DNA of 64,000 nucleotides, from NCBI RefSeq assembly GCF_002355335.1, contig NZ_AP014946.1, positions 821,501 through 885,500 on the forward strand. Direction: 5' to 3'. This document shows, piece by piece, positions 45,110 to 57,288 of the stretch. The notes beneath the pieces were generated by a model. It had not been told where the DNA came from and did not search any database. It saw only the letters and a program-made list of their open reading frames with translations. The stretch's first letter is position 1; each line of letters opens with the position of its first letter. Source of the stretch: Variibacter gotjawalensis (GTDB lineage Bacteria; Pseudomonadota; Alphaproteobacteria; Rhizobiales; Xanthobacteraceae). The position numbers were made by a program, and so were the translations under genes.

Positions 45110-46842
45110 GCGGCTCCGGCGAGAGACTGCGCGGCGGGACCGGGCCCGGTATTCTTGTGGAAGTCCGCACCGTTGCTGGTCTTCGCGACATACTTGCCGC
45201 GGATCAGGAAGTTGCCGAAACGCTCGCCCTTCTTGCGTTTCTTTGCATAGGCCGCGAACAGCGGATCGAGCGCCGCAATGATGCCGTCATGCGTGACGTC
45301 TTCGGCATAGAGCTTCGACAATCGCTTGCCGGCGAAATCGCCGCCGAGGTAGAGGTTGTATTGCTCGGGCCGCTTTCCGACGAGGCCGATCTCCGCGATG
45401 TAGGGGCGCGCGCAGCCGTTTGGGCAGCCCGTCATGCGGATCGTGATTTCGTCTTCGGCAAGCCCGTGGATGGCGAGCCGCTCTTCGAGCGCGGTGACGA
45501 GCGTCGGCAGATAGCGCTCGCTCTCCGCAAGCCCGAGGCCGCAAGTTGGCAGCGAGACGCAGGCCATCGCGTTGCGGCGCAGCGCTCCGGTGTGAGCGGT
45601 GAGTTTGTATGCGGCGACCAGCGCATCGATCTTGGCGCGGTCTTCGCTGCAGACATTCGCGATGACGACGTTCTGGTTCGCCGTGCAGCGGAATTCGCCA
45701 TCATGCACTTCGGCGATCTTGCGCAGACCCGCGAGCAGCTGTGGGCCATCCGGAATATCGCGCACGCGGCCGTTCTCGACGAACAGCGTGAGATGATGGC
45801 GGCCGTTGTCGCCCTCGGTCCAGCCGTAGCGATCGTAGTTGGCGTCGAACGCGAACGGTCTCGGCGCGCCGAGCTTTTTGCCGATGCGCGTCTCGACCTC
45901 GGCGCGATACGCGTCGAGCCCGCGATCTTCGACCGTATATTTCAGCCTCGCGTGTTTGCGGTTGGTGCGATCACCCCAGTCGCGCTGCACGGTAAGCACC
46001 GCCTCGCCGACCTTGATGGCATCTTCCGGCGCGCAGAAGCCGAGCACATCAGCGGTGCGCGGATAAGTGTCCGGCTCGCCGTGCGTCATGCCCATGCCGC
46101 CGCCGATCGTGACGTTCCAGCCTTCGATCGCGCCCTTCTTGTCGAGGATCGCGATGAAGCCGAGGTCGTGCGCGTAGATGTCGACGTCGTTGTCGGGCGG
46201 CACTGCGACGACGGTCTTGAACTTACGCGGCAGGTAGTGCTTGCCGTAAACCGGCTCGTTCTCCGCCTCTTCGCCACCCGCGATCTTTTCGCCGTCGAGC
46301 CAAATCTCGCGATACGCGCCGGTTTTCGGCAGCAGATGCGACGAGAGATCGGTCGCGAGCTTATGCGCCGCCGCATGCGCCGTCGTGTGGCGCGGATTGG
46401 TCGCCGCCAGGACGTTGCGGTTGACGTCGCCGCAAGCCGCAATGGTGTCGAGCAACGAGGCGTCGATCGCCTTCATCGTCGTCTTGAGGTTTTGCTTGAT
46501 GACGCCGTGATACTGGAACGTCTGCCGCGTCGTCAGCCGCAGCGTGCCGTTCGCATAGGTGCGCGCAATATTGTCGAGCTGCAGCCACTGCGCCGGCGTC
46601 ACCACGCCGCCCGGAATACGCAGGCGGATCATGAACGAGAAGGCCTTCTCGAGCTTCTTTTTGGTGCGTTCGGCGCGCAGGTCGCGATCGTCCTGCATAT
46701 ACATGCCGTGGAATTTGACGAGCTGTTGATCGTCTTCCGAGATCGCACCGGTCACGCCGTCGGCGACGCCTTCGGCGAGCGTGCCGCGCAGATAGCGGCT
46801 GGCGTCCTTGATATACTCGTTACGTGCGAGGTCTTTTTTCAT
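45106..46842 (-). CDS. cysI: Sulfite reductase hemoprotein beta subunit
   Basis: Reduces sulfite to sulfide with six electrons delivered by CysJ. The 578 residues contain two sulfite/nitrite reductase repeats; the siroheme/4Fe-4S ligands are in CVSLPTCGL and TGCPNGC near the C-terminal third, with the conserved Arg/Lys of TRQTFQYHGV binding sulfite. The sequence matches CysI of the NADPH enzyme rather than ferredoxin-dependent NirA/Sir, in agreement with the neighbouring flavoprotein. It starts 15 bp after cysJ. Confidence 0.94.
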   Translation of the reverse strand: MKKDLARNEYIKDASRYLRGTLAEGVADGVTGAISEDDQQLVKFHGMYMQDDRDLRAERTKKKLEKAFSFMIRLRIPGGVVTPAQWLQLDNIARTYANGTLRLTTRQTFQYHGVIKQNLKTTMKAIDASLLDTIAACGDVNRNVLAATNPRHTTAHAAAHKLATDLSSHLLPKTGAYREIWLDGEKIAGGEEAENEPVYGKHYLPRKFKTVVAVPPDNDVDIYAHDLGFIAILDKKGAIEGWNVTIGGGMGMTHGEPDTYPRTADVLGFCAPEDAIKVGEAVLTVQRDWGDRTNRKHARLKYTVEDRGLDAYRAEVETRIGKKLGAPRPFAFDANYDRYGWTEGDNGRHHLTLFVENGRVRDIPDGPQLLAGLRKIAEVHDGEFRCTANQNVVIANVCSEDRAKIDALVAAYKLTAHTGALRRNAMACVSLPTCGLGLAESERYLPTLVTALEERLAIHGLAEDEITIRMTGCPNGCARPYIAEIGLVGKRPEQYNLYLGGDFAGKRLSKLYAEDVTHDGIIAALDPLFAAYAKKRKKGERFGNFLIRGKYVAKTSNGADFHKNTGPGPAAQSLAGAA

Positions 46843-46857
46843 TGCGATTGACCGAGA

Positions 46858-48606
46858 TCAGTAAACGTCTTGCAGGTAGCGCTTCTCGCGCTCCAGCGTG
46901 GTGACGGCGGCTTCGGCGGCGTCTGCCGCGAGCCCCTTCACGTCGGCATATGCGTTGACGAGCGCAGCGCGCACATCCTTCGCCATCGCTTTGGCGTCGC
47001 CGCAGACATAGAAATGCGCGCCGCTATCGAGCCAGGCGACGAGATCCTTGCGCTGCTCGAAGATGCGGTGTTGCACGTAGACTTTTTCGGGCGTGTCGCG
47101 CGAGAAGGCGAGATCGATGCGATTGAGGGCGCCTTCGCCGAGCGCATCCTGCCATTCGAGCTGGTAGAGGAAATCGTGCGTGAACTGGCGATCGCCGAAG
47201 AACAGCCAGTTACGGCCGCTGGCATTCGTCGCGCGGCGCTCCTGCACAAAGGCGCGGAATGGCGCGACGCCGGTGCCCGGCCCGACCATAATGATATCGG
47301 TCGCCAGCTGCGGAAGACGGAAATGCTTGTTTGGCTTAACGCGGACGCGCAGCGAGCCGCCGACCTTGAGGCGATCCGCGATATGCGTCGAAGCGACGCC
47401 GGTGCGCGTGCGGCCGTGCGTTTCGTAGCGGACGGCCGATACGAGGAGATGCGCTTCTTCTTCGAACTCGCGGCGCGATGACGCGATCGAATAAGCGCGC
47501 GGCGGCAGCGGCCGCGTCAGCGCGATCAGCTGTGCGGCGTCGATCTTCGCCGGGAAGGCCTCGATGAGGTCGACGAGCTGGCGATCGACGATCCAGGCTT
47601 TTGCCTCGCCCGCATCGATCAGCTTTCGGAGGTCCGCATTGCCGGTCGCGGCCGCGTATTTGTCGAGCGTCGGGAGCGACAGCGTGGTGATATCGCGCTC
47701 TTCGTGCAGTGTCTTCGCTAGAGCCTCGTCCCCCTCGAGACCGGCCGCAACCAGCACGGCGGTGACGACAGCGGTATCGTTCGGCGCAAAGACTTCCAGC
47801 GAGTCGCCCGGCTCGTAAGCCGGCGCTGGTCCATCAAACTGCAACGCGAGGTGGACGGTTTCCTTCGCGGAGCGCGACGAATTGAGATTGACGTGCTCGA
47901 TCACCTCGGCGGAGACCGGCTCGCGGCTGACTTCGCCGCCGCCGCGTCCGAAATCCACCGCGACGACGTTGGTCGCTTCCTTCTGCTCCGGCGCAAGCGC
48001 TGTGAGCACCGCGCGCGTCCAATCGGCGGCCGGCTTGTCGAAGTCGAGATCGCAATCGACACGGTCGGCAACGCGCTGGCCGCCGAGCGCTTCGAGACGC
48101 GCATCGAGGGCTTTGCCGATGCCGCAGAACTCCACATAGGCGCTGTCGCCGAGCGAGAGCACCGAGAAGCGCGTGCCGGCAAGCTTCGGCGCCGCGTCGC
48201 TCATGAGTTCGTTATAGGCGCGGACGGCGCGGGCCGGCGGCTCGCCCTCGCCCCAGGTCGCCGCAATGACCAGCAACGCGCTCTCTTTCGCGAGCGTCGC
48301 GATATCGAGGTCGGCGAAATCGATCACGCGCGGCTTGAAGCCGGATTTCTTGGCGAGCTTCGCGGCGCCATGCGCCAGCGCTTCGGAATTCCCGGATTCG
48401 CTCGCGAACAGAATGGTGAGCGGCACGGCCTTCTGCGGGGCCGCAACCTCCGCCGTTGGCGGATTGGCGGCGCGGTCGAGGCCGGCGAGGAAGCCGGAGA
48501 GCCAGGCGCGCTGCAGCGGCGTTGCAGCCCCGAGCACGCGATCTAGCTGCTCGCGATGTTCGAGTTCGAAGGGCGCAGTTTGCGGCAGCAGCTCGGCATT
48601 TGGCAT
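46858..48606 (-). CDS. cysJ: Sulfite reductase NADPH flavoprotein alpha subunit
   Basis: Passes electrons from NADPH through FAD and FMN to CysI. From the ATG used here it has 582 residues; a TTG ten codons upstream is less likely. Order: a short N-terminal segment (LQRAWLSGFLAG), a flavodoxin domain (about 60-205, FASESGNSEALA, ATWGEGEPP, LGDSAYVEFCG), an FAD-binding domain with RAYSIASS, then the NADPH domain with VGPGTGVAPFRAF and the C-terminal aromatic YLQDVY. It is the first gene of the minus-strand arm, and a GTTCTT-TATG-AAGAAC palindrome lies 43 bp before its start. Confidence 0.94.
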   Translation of the reverse strand: MPNAELLPQTAPFELEHREQLDRVLGAATPLQRAWLSGFLAGLDRAANPPTAEVAAPQKAVPLTILFASESGNSEALAHGAAKLAKKSGFKPRVIDFADLDIATLAKESALLVIAATWGEGEPPARAVRAYNELMSDAAPKLAGTRFSVLSLGDSAYVEFCGIGKALDARLEALGGQRVADRVDCDLDFDKPAADWTRAVLTALAPEQKEATNVVAVDFGRGGGEVSREPVSAEVIEHVNLNSSRSAKETVHLALQFDGPAPAYEPGDSLEVFAPNDTAVVTAVLVAAGLEGDEALAKTLHEERDITTLSLPTLDKYAAATGNADLRKLIDAGEAKAWIVDRQLVDLIEAFPAKIDAAQLIALTRPLPPRAYSIASSRREFEEEAHLLVSAVRYETHGRTRTGVASTHIADRLKVGGSLRVRVKPNKHFRLPQLATDIIMVGPGTGVAPFRAFVQERRATNASGRNWLFFGDRQFTHDFLYQLEWQDALGEGALNRIDLAFSRDTPEKVYVQHRIFEQRKDLVAWLDSGAHFYVCGDAKAMAKDVRAALVNAYADVKGLAADAAEAAVTTLEREKRYLQDVY

Positions 48607-48648
48607 GCCCGGAATGTCTGTCTGGACCCGCTCCAAGTCAACGAAAAT

Positions 48649-48664
48649 GTTCTTTATGAAGAAC
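48649..48664. promoter_or_regulatory. Cys palindrome 1, near cysJ
   Basis: GTTCTT-TATG-AAGAAC, a perfect 6-bp inverted repeat, starts 43 bp upstream of cysJ. It shares design and most bases with the palindrome before cysH. Confidence 0.55.
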
Positions 48665-48943
48665 GCGAGAAGGCGATGGTTTTATGCGCTCGCGGCAGCT
48701 TTACGAGAAAAGGATTTCCCTTGAGCCGGATCGCCGCGTCCGGAGAGCCGTTCGCCACTACGGTCGGCGTCGGGAGTCTGCTGACTGATATATCCGGCAT
48801 TTCCCGTCAAACGAGCACGAATTCCCGCATTCCCGGAAAGAAAATTTTGCCCGTTGCAAAAAAATCTTGCCGCAAGCTTCTGTCTCCGAGGCTCCCGGCT
48901 CGGCCAATAATCCCGTCGTCAGTGTCGCCTATCGGCAAACGAT

Positions 48944-48959
48944 ATTCTTTTTGAGGACC
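48944..48959. promoter_or_regulatory. Degenerate third copy of the cys palindrome
   Basis: ATTCTT-TTTG-AGGACC matches 13 of 16 positions of the pattern GTTCKT-TWTG-AMGAAC. It starts 76 bp to the left of copy 2. Less certain than the other two. Confidence 0.3.
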
Positions 48960-49019
48960 TTTCGAGTGCCTTTTGGGTTGCTCCAACAGGGTGTTGCGCC
49001 GCAATACAGCCTTGACGTC

Positions 49020-49035
49020 GTTCGTTTTGACGAAC
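49020..49035. promoter_or_regulatory. Cys palindrome 2, near cysH
   Basis: GTTCGT-TTTG-ACGAAC, a perfect 6-bp inverted repeat, ends 37 bp before the cysH start. It differs from copy 1 only at one spacer base and at one compensating pair in the arms. Confidence 0.55.
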
Positions 49036-49072
49036 AATCTTTGGTCGAACTCTAAAAGCTTTGACGTCCGTT

Positions 49073-49828
49073 ATGAGTCCCATAGTCCCATCCCAAGCCG
49101 GCGCATTGGCCGAGCACATCGATTCTCTCCTGCGGCCCCTGAGCTTGCCTGAGCGCCTCCGCGCGGCACGCGACGCCGTCGAGGGCCGGATCGTGTTCAC
49201 GACCAGCTTCGGCATCGAGGACCAGGTGATCACCCACGCGATCGCCGAGGCGGATGTCGCAATCGATATCGTCACGCTCGATACCGGCCGCCTGTTCCCC
49301 GAGACCCATGACGTCTGGGCGGCGACCGAGGAGCGCTACCGCCGCCATATCGACGTTCTGGCGCCGAAGACCGACGCCCTCGAAGCGCTGGTCGCCGCGG
49401 ACGGCATCAACGGCTTCCGCCAATCACGCGAGGCAAGGACGCGCTGCTGCGGCGTGCGTAAGGTCGAGCCGCTCGCTCGGGCGCTGGCCGGCGCCGCCGG
49501 TTGGGTAACGGGTCTGCGCGGCGATCAGTCGGCCTACCGCGCCGCGACGCCGTTCGCAGCATTCGATGCGGCACAGGGCCTGATCAAGATCAATCCACTG
49601 GCGGACAAGACGCGCGACGAAGTCGCGGCCTACGTCGCCTACAACGAGATTCCCTACAACGCGCTGCACGATCGCGGCTTCCCGTCGATCGGCTGCGCGC
49701 CCTGTACCCGCGCCGTGCGTCTTGGCGAAGACGAGCGGGCTGGGCGCTGGTGGTGGGAAAACGACGGCAAGAAAGAGTGCGGTTTGCACACGCGGCAGGA
49801 CGTGTCGCGGGTGAAGGAAAGCGTATGA
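49073..49828 (+). CDS. cysH: Adenylyl-sulfate (APS) reductase, iron-sulfur type
   Basis: Reduces activated sulfate to sulfite using thioredoxin. The 251-residue protein has the PAPS/APS reductase fold ([29 protein letters not shown]). Cys125-Cys126 and Cys208/Cys211 form the [4Fe-4S] cluster set that marks the APS-using type, and the catalytic Cys236 lies in KKECGLH. The use of APS fits the lack of a cysC kinase in the locus. ATG at 49073 is preferred to TTG at 49061. It opens the plus-strand operon, and its stop overlaps the start of cysD by 4 bp. Confidence 0.94.
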   Translation: MSPIVPSQAGALAEHIDSLLRPLSLPERLRAARDAVEGRIVFTTSFGIEDQVITHAIAEADVAIDIVTLDTGRLFPETHDVWAATEERYRRHIDVLAPKTDALEALVAADGINGFRQSREARTRCCGVRKVEPLARALAGAAGWVTGLRGDQSAYRAATPFAAFDAAQGLIKINPLADKTRDEVAAYVAYNEIPYNALHDRGFPSIGCAPCTRAVRLGEDERAGRWWWENDGKKECGLHTRQDVSRVKESV

Positions 49829-50772
49829 TTATGACGGCAACAAAAATTGACGAGGCCGCGGCTCAAACGGAAGCCCGGCGCACCCACCTCGATCATCTCG
49901 AGGCGGAGAGCATCCATATTTTCCGCGAGATCGCGGCCGAGTGCCGTAACCCGGTTCTCCTGTATTCGATCGGCAAAGATTCGTCCGTGCTGCTGCATTT
50001 GGCGCGCAAGGCGTTTTATCCGGAGCCGATTCCGTTCCCGCTTTTGCACATCGATACGACGTGGAAGTTCCGCGAGATGATCTCGTTCCGCGATCAGCAG
50101 GCGCGCGATCTCGGTCTCGATCTGCTGGTGCACACCAATCAGGACGGCGTCGCGGAAGGCATTAATCCGATCACGCACGGCTCGGAACACTACACCGACG
50201 TGATGAAGACGCAGGCGCTGCGTCAGGCGCTCGACAAGCATCGCTTCGATGCCGCGATCGGCGGCGCGCGCCGCGACGAAGAGAAGTCGCGCGCGAAGGA
50301 GCGCATCATCTCGCTGCGCAATGCGCATCACCGCTGGGACCCGAAGCGCCAACGGCCGGAGCCGTGGCGCGTCTACAATCTGCGCAAGCGGCATGGCGAA
50401 AGCTTCCGCGTGTTCCCGCTGTCGAACTGGACCGAACTCGACGTGTGGCTGTATCTCGCGCGCGAGAAGATCCCGCTGGTGCCGTTGTATTTTGCGAAGC
50501 CCCGCCCGGTCGTCGAGCGTGATGGTTTGCTCATCGTCGTCGATGACGAGCGTTTGCCGCTGCGCTCTGGCGAGAAGCCGGTCGAGCGCACGGTCCGTTT
50601 CCGCACGCTCGGCTGCTACCCACTCACCGGAGCGGTCGAGAGCGAAGCCACGACGTTACCGGAGGTGATTGCCGAAACGCTACTCAGCCGCACTTCGGAA
50701 CGTCACGGCCGCGCTATCGATCACGATGGGTCTGGCTCGATGGAGCGCAAGAAGCAGGAAGGATACTTCTGA
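49825..50772 (+). CDS. cysD: Sulfate adenylyltransferase small subunit
   Basis: Forms APS from sulfate and ATP together with CysN. The 315 residues show the PP-loop ATPase motif [14 protein letters not shown], and the family blocks [38 protein letters not shown] and the C-terminal [10 protein letters not shown]. The start overlaps the cysH stop and has GAAGGAAAG upstream; the longer frame inside cysH is discarded. Confidence 0.96.
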   Translation: MIMTATKIDEAAAQTEARRTHLDHLEAESIHIFREIAAECRNPVLLYSIGKDSSVLLHLARKAFYPEPIPFPLLHIDTTWKFREMISFRDQQARDLGLDLLVHTNQDGVAEGINPITHGSEHYTDVMKTQALRQALDKHRFDAAIGGARRDEEKSRAKERIISLRNAHHRWDPKRQRPEPWRVYNLRKRHGESFRVFPLSNWTELDVWLYLAREKIPLVPLYFAKPRPVVERDGLLIVVDDERLPLRSGEKPVERTVRFRTLGCYPLTGAVESEATTLPEVIAETLLSRTSERHGRAIDHDGSGSMERKKQEGYF

Positions 50773-52064
50773 TGTCCGCACCTGCTCTCGCTCAGAAAGC
50801 CGACGCCATCTTCGCTGCGCATGCGCAGAAGGACGTGCTGCGCTTCATCACCTGCGGTTCGGTCGACGACGGTAAGTCGACGCTGATCGGCCGCTTGCTG
50901 CACGATAGCCATCAGCTACTCGACGATCAGCTCATCACGCTTAAACGTGACTCCAAGCGCAGTGGATCCGCGCAGGAAGGCGTCGACTATTCGCTGCTCG
51001 TCGATGGACTTGCGGCCGAGCGCGAGCAGGGCATCACGATCGATGTCGCGTATCGCTTCTTCTCGACCGAGAAGCGTTCGTTCATCGTCGCCGACACCCC
51101 GGGCCACGAACAATACACGCGCAACATGGCGACCGCGGCGTCGACCGCCGAACTCGCCGTGCTGCTCGTCGATGCACGCAAAGGCCTAACGCGGCAGACG
51201 CGCCGCCATAGCCTGCTCGTCTCGCTGCTTGGCGTGCGCCGCATCGTGCTCGCGATCAACAAGATGGATCTCATTGGCTGGTCGGAGACGGCCTACGCGA
51301 AGCTGATGGAAGACTATCGCGCATTCGCCGAACCGCTCGGCTTTGCCGAGATTCAAGGCATCCCGCTTTCCGCGCTGAACGGCGACAACGTTGTTGCGCC
51401 CGCCGTTGCAGCGTCTTGGTACGAAGGACCGACCCTCATGCATTTCCTCGAGAATGTCGCGGTCGAAGCATCGCTCGACGCCGCGTTTCGTCTGCCGGTG
51501 CAGCGTGTTGTCCGTCACAAGGACGGTGCGCGCGGGTACGCCGGCATGGTTGCGGCGGGCAGCATCGCGGTCGGCGATACGGTCGGTATTCTGCCGTCCG
51601 GCGGGCGCAGTGTTGTCACTCGCATCTCGACTTTCGACGGCGATCTCCCGCGCGCCGAGCGCGGACAGTCGATCACGCTGAGCGTCGTCGACGAATTCGA
51701 CATTTCGCGCGGCGATATTCTGAGTGATCCCGCCAACGCGCCGCGCGTCGCCGAGACATTGACGGCGCGCGTCTTTTGGGTCGCCGAGACCGCGCTGGAA
51801 CCCGGCGCACGCCTCAACGTTAAGGTCGGCACGGTATCGGGAGCCGCCATCGTCGAGGACATCGTGAGCACGATCGACCTTGAAACGTTGACGGCAAATC
51901 CTGCTACAGTGCTGGAGCGGAACGCGATCGGCGATGTGCGCCTGGCGTTCGACCGGTCAATCGCTTTCGACGCTTATAAGAACAATCGCGACACCGGCAG
52001 TTTGATCCTGATCGATCCTGCAACCCACGACACCGTGGGCATGGCGCTGATTCAAAACGTCTGA
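50772..52064 (+). CDS. cysN: Sulfate adenylyltransferase large subunit (GTPase)
   Basis: GTPase subunit that drives APS synthesis by CysD. The 430 residues carry G1 [15 protein letters not shown]3 [12 protein letters not shown]4 NKMD and two beta-barrel domains. It ends after the barrels, without the APS kinase (CysC) domain that is fused to it in many rhizobial NodQ/CysNC proteins. Sulfate activation therefore stops at APS, matching the APS-type CysH. The ATG shares one base with the cysD stop. Confidence 0.95.
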   Translation: MSAPALAQKADAIFAAHAQKDVLRFITCGSVDDGKSTLIGRLLHDSHQLLDDQLITLKRDSKRSGSAQEGVDYSLLVDGLAAEREQGITIDVAYRFFSTEKRSFIVADTPGHEQYTRNMATAASTAELAVLLVDARKGLTRQTRRHSLLVSLLGVRRIVLAINKMDLIGWSETAYAKLMEDYRAFAEPLGFAEIQGIPLSALNGDNVVAPAVAASWYEGPTLMHFLENVAVEASLDAAFRLPVQRVVRHKDGARGYAGMVAAGSIAVGDTVGILPSGGRSVVTRISTFDGDLPRAERGQSITLSVVDEFDISRGDILSDPANAPRVAETLTARVFWVAETALEPGARLNVKVGTVSGAAIVEDIVSTIDLETLTANPATVLERNAIGDVRLAFDRSIAFDAYKNNRDTGSLILIDPATHDTVGMALIQNV

Positions 52065-52086
52065 ATTTTACGCAAGGAGTCGTTCG

Positions 52087-53148
52087 ATGAAGACTGCTAT
52101 CGCCCTAAGTGTGCCCGCAATCGAGCGTGTGCGCGAAGCCGCCGCGAAATTGTTGCCGAGCGTGATCGCCGCCGCCTGCATGCTGCTGATCGCGACCGTC
52201 GCCTTCGGGCAGACGCAGTTGCTCAACGTCAGCTACGACCCGACGCGCGAACTCTATCGCGATCTCAACGAAGCTTTTGCGGCGCAATGGAAGAAGCAGA
52301 CCGGCGAGACGGTGACGATCCGCGCATCGCACGGCGGCTCCGGCCGTCAGGCGCGCTCGGTGATCGATGGCCTTCCGGCCGACGTGGTGACGCTCGCGCT
52401 TGCCGCCGACATCGATGAAATCGCCAAATTGACGAAGAAGCTTCCGGCCGATTGGCAGAAGCGTCTGCCGAAGAATTCGTCGCCCTATACGTCGACGATC
52501 GTCTTTGTCGTGCGCAAGGGAAATCCGAAAGGCATCAAGGACTGGGACGATCTCGTGAAGCCCGGCATCCAGGTGATCACGCCGAATCCGAAAACCTCAG
52601 GCGGCGCGCGCTGGAATTATCTGGCGGCTTGGGGCTACGCGCTCGACAAGACGAAAGACGAAGCGAAGGCGGAGGCTTTCGTCGCCGCTCTCTTCAAGAA
52701 CGTGCCGGTTCTCGACACCGGCGCGCGCGGCTCGACGACGACCTTCGCGCAGCGCGGCATCGGCGACGTCGCGATCTCGTGGGAGAACGAGGCGTTTTTG
52801 ATCCAGAAGGAATTCGGCGAGGACAAATTCGACATCGTCGTGCCGCCGACGTCGATTCTGGCCGAGCCCCCGGTTGCGCTCGTCGACGCCAACGTCGATC
52901 AGAAGGGCACGCGCAAAGCTGCGCAGGCGTATCTCGACTTCCTCTATACGCCGGACGCACAGGCGATCATCGCGAAGCACTTCTATCGCCCGCAGCATCC
53001 GGAGCATGCCGCGAAAGCGGATATTGACCGGCTGCCGAAGATCGAGCTGTTCACGATCGATAGCGTCTTCGGCGGTTGGGAAAAGGCTCAGGCGAAGCAC
53101 TTCGCGGATGGCGGCGTGTTCGATGCGATTCTGAAGAAGAATCGCTAA
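52087..53148 (+). CDS. cysP: Sulfate/thiosulfate ABC transporter substrate-binding protein
   Basis: Periplasmic receptor of 353 residues with an N-terminal hydrophobic signal that is unusually far in (about residues 22-42, ending VAFGQ). The mature protein begins [19 protein letters not shown], the signature of the Sbp/CysP family; [15 protein letters not shown] and [19 protein letters not shown] bind the sulfate. A second M/V start nearer to the hydrophobic segment is possible but no better start is seen. AAGGAG lies 6 bp upstream. It delivers sulfate to CysTWA encoded next. Confidence 0.94.
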   Translation: MKTAIALSVPAIERVREAAAKLLPSVIAAACMLLIATVAFGQTQLLNVSYDPTRELYRDLNEAFAAQWKKQTGETVTIRASHGGSGRQARSVIDGLPADVVTLALAADIDEIAKLTKKLPADWQKRLPKNSSPYTSTIVFVVRKGNPKGIKDWDDLVKPGIQVITPNPKTSGGARWNYLAAWGYALDKTKDEAKAEAFVAALFKNVPVLDTGARGSTTTFAQRGIGDVAISWENEAFLIQKEFGEDKFDIVVPPTSILAEPPVALVDANVDQKGTRKAAQAYLDFLYTPDAQAIIAKHFYRPQHPEHAAKADIDRLPKIELFTIDSVFGGWEKAQAKHFADGGVFDAILKKNR

Positions 53149-53151
53149 ACG

Positions 53152-54015
53152 ATGAGCGTCGCGGCAACCAGCATCGCTGCGCCACGACGCGCCTTGCGCT
53201 TGCGCCGTCCCTCGGCTCTGCCGGGGTTCGGCCTCGCGCTCGGCTACACGCTGTTCTACCTCGGGCTGATCGTCATTATCCCGCTCGCCGCGCTCGTGCT
53301 GCGCGCGTCCTCGATCGGCTTCTCCGGGCTCATCAATATCGCGACCGACGAACGCGTCGCCGCCGCACTCAAAGTTTCCTTCGGGCTTTCGTTTGCGGCC
53401 GCTGCAGTCGACACGATTTTCGGACTGCTGATCGCCTGGGTGATGGTTCGCTATCGATTTCCGGGCCGCAAACTGCTCGACGCCGCGATCGATCTTCCCT
53501 TCGCGCTGCCGACGGCCGTCGCCGGTATCGCGCTCGCCGCGCTCTATGCGCCGAACGGCTGGATCGGAAGCCTGTTCAATTTCCCGATCGCCTTCACGCC
53601 ACTCGGTATTTTCATTGCGCTGGTGTTCGTCGGCCTGCCCTTCGCGGTCCGCACCGTCGAGCCGCTGATCGCCGATATCGATCGCGAGCTCGAAGAAGCT
53701 GCCGCAACGCTCGGCGCCAGCCGCACGCGCGCGATCTTCACCGTGCTGCTGCCGCCGCTGATTCCCGCCATGCTTACTGGATTCGCGCTCGCCTTCGGCC
53801 GCGCGGTCGGCGAATACGGCTCGGTCATCTTCATCGCCGGCAACAAGCCGTATATCTCCGAGATCGCGCCGCTGCTGATCATCGTGAAGCTCGAAGAGTT
53901 CAACTACACGGGCGCGACGGCCATCGCGACCATCATGCTGGCGATCTCATTCGTCACGCTGCTGGCTATCAACCTCCTGCAAGCCTACAGCCGGCGGAGG
54001 TTCGGTCATGTCTGA
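53152..54015 (+). CDS. cysT: Sulfate ABC transporter permease CysT
   Basis: Inner-membrane half of the sulfate permease (287 residues, six predicted helices). The cytoplasmic EAA loop reads [25 protein letters not shown], where the ATPase CysA docks. [18 protein letters not shown] is the typical central helix of the family. It follows cysP by 3 bp and overlaps cysW by 8 bp. Confidence 0.95.
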   Translation: MSVAATSIAAPRRALRLRRPSALPGFGLALGYTLFYLGLIVIIPLAALVLRASSIGFSGLINIATDERVAAALKVSFGLSFAAAAVDTIFGLLIAWVMVRYRFPGRKLLDAAIDLPFALPTAVAGIALAALYAPNGWIGSLFNFPIAFTPLGIFIALVFVGLPFAVRTVEPLIADIDRELEEAAATLGASRTRAIFTVLLPPLIPAMLTGFALAFGRAVGEYGSVIFIAGNKPYISEIAPLLIIVKLEEFNYTGATAIATIMLAISFVTLLAINLLQAYSRRRFGHV

Positions 54016-54859
54016 TCGTACATCGCGGGTCACGTCAGAAACGCTGATTGTCCGCATCGTTTTGATCGCGATCGCGGTCGCATTCCTCGCGCTGTTCTTG
54101 CTGCTGCCGCTCGCGGCCGTTTTCGTCGAAGCGTTCCGCAAAGGCGCCGCGATCTATTTCGAGTCGCTCGTCGAGCCCGACGCGATCGAAGCGATCAAAC
54201 TCACACTCACGGTCGCGGCGATCGCGGTGCCACTCAACGTCGTCTTCGGCATTGCGGCCTCGTGGGCGATCGCAAAATTCGACTTCCCCGGTAAGAGCCT
54301 CTTGATCACGTTGATCGACCTGCCCTTCTCGGTCTCGCCCGTGGTCTCCGGCCTCGTCTTCGTATTGCTGTTCGGTGCGCAAGGTCTGCTCGGCCCGTGG
54401 CTGAACTCGCACAATCTGCAGATCATCTTCGCCCTGCCCGGCATTGTTCTCGCGACCGTGTTCGTGACCTTCCCGTTCGTCGCGCGCGAACTCATTCCGC
54501 TGATGCAGGAGCAAGGCCGAAGCGATGAAGAAGCCGCGCTCACGCTCGGCGCTTCGGGCCTTCGCACATTCCTCACCGTCACGCTGCCGAACATCCGTTG
54601 GGCGTTGTTGTACGGCGTCCTGCTCTGTAACGCGCGCGCGATGGGCGAATTCGGTGCCGTCGCGGTGGTGTCAGGGCACATCCGCGGTTTGACAAATACA
54701 ATGCCGCTTCATGTGGAGATTCTCTACAATGAGTATAACTTCGTCGCTGCCTTTGCGGTCGCCTCGCTCCTTGCCTTCCTGGCCATCGTCACCCTCGCGG
54801 CCAAATCCGTCCTCGAGTGGCGATACGGCGACGCTATCGCGGGACGAGGCGCGCATTGA
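54008..54859 (+). CDS. cysW: Sulfate ABC transporter permease CysW
   Basis: Second inner-membrane permease subunit, 283 residues with six predicted helices. The EAA loop is [24 protein letters not shown], and [20 protein letters not shown] matches the CysW central region. [22 protein letters not shown] near the end is highly conserved in CysW. It overlaps cysT and precedes cysA by 13 bp. Confidence 0.95.
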   Translation: MSDRTSRVTSETLIVRIVLIAIAVAFLALFLLLPLAAVFVEAFRKGAAIYFESLVEPDAIEAIKLTLTVAAIAVPLNVVFGIAASWAIAKFDFPGKSLLITLIDLPFSVSPVVSGLVFVLLFGAQGLLGPWLNSHNLQIIFALPGIVLATVFVTFPFVARELIPLMQEQGRSDEEAALTLGASGLRTFLTVTLPNIRWALLYGVLLCNARAMGEFGAVAVVSGHIRGLTNTMPLHVEILYNEYNFVAAFAVASLLAFLAIVTLAAKSVLEWRYGDAIAGRGAH

Positions 54860-54872
54860 TCATGGGGTCGAC

Positions 54873-57031
<2,159 letters not shown>

Positions 57032-57288
57032 TCAACAAAGAGGGGACGCGAACGTCGGGTACGCGATACCAGGCCCCGACACGAGCGAGATTGCCCGCCT
57101 CAGGTAAAGATCGACTTAAATTCGAGCAAATTTTCGGAAGGAAACTTTATGGTAAATCAAGGGTTAAGCTGCTGCCGCGGCGCCGCCGCAATGCGCCCTC
57201 ACAGTCGCGGCGCACGGTACGGAACCGCCGTTGTGGATTTTGCTGTCCGCGCCCGTTATGAGTGCGGTGCAAGCGGGGAGTTGGGACG

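Larger units (their letters stand above)
48607..49072. other. Shared control region of the cysJIG and cysHDNPTWA operons
   Basis: The 466 bp between the two divergent starts contain no convincing gene and are less GC-rich than the surroundings, with A/T tracts near 48840-48870. The only clear structure is a set of palindromes of common design, two perfect and one degenerate, listed separately. Confidence 0.6.

Noticed and set aside
45076-46851. Open frame of 591 codons opposite cysI
   Set aside because: Exact shadow of cysI in the complementary frame; no domain and no ribosome site.
57116-57130. TTAA-N7-CAAA before ccrM as a CtrA box
   Set aside because: Only one half-site matches; too weak to list as a regulatory site.
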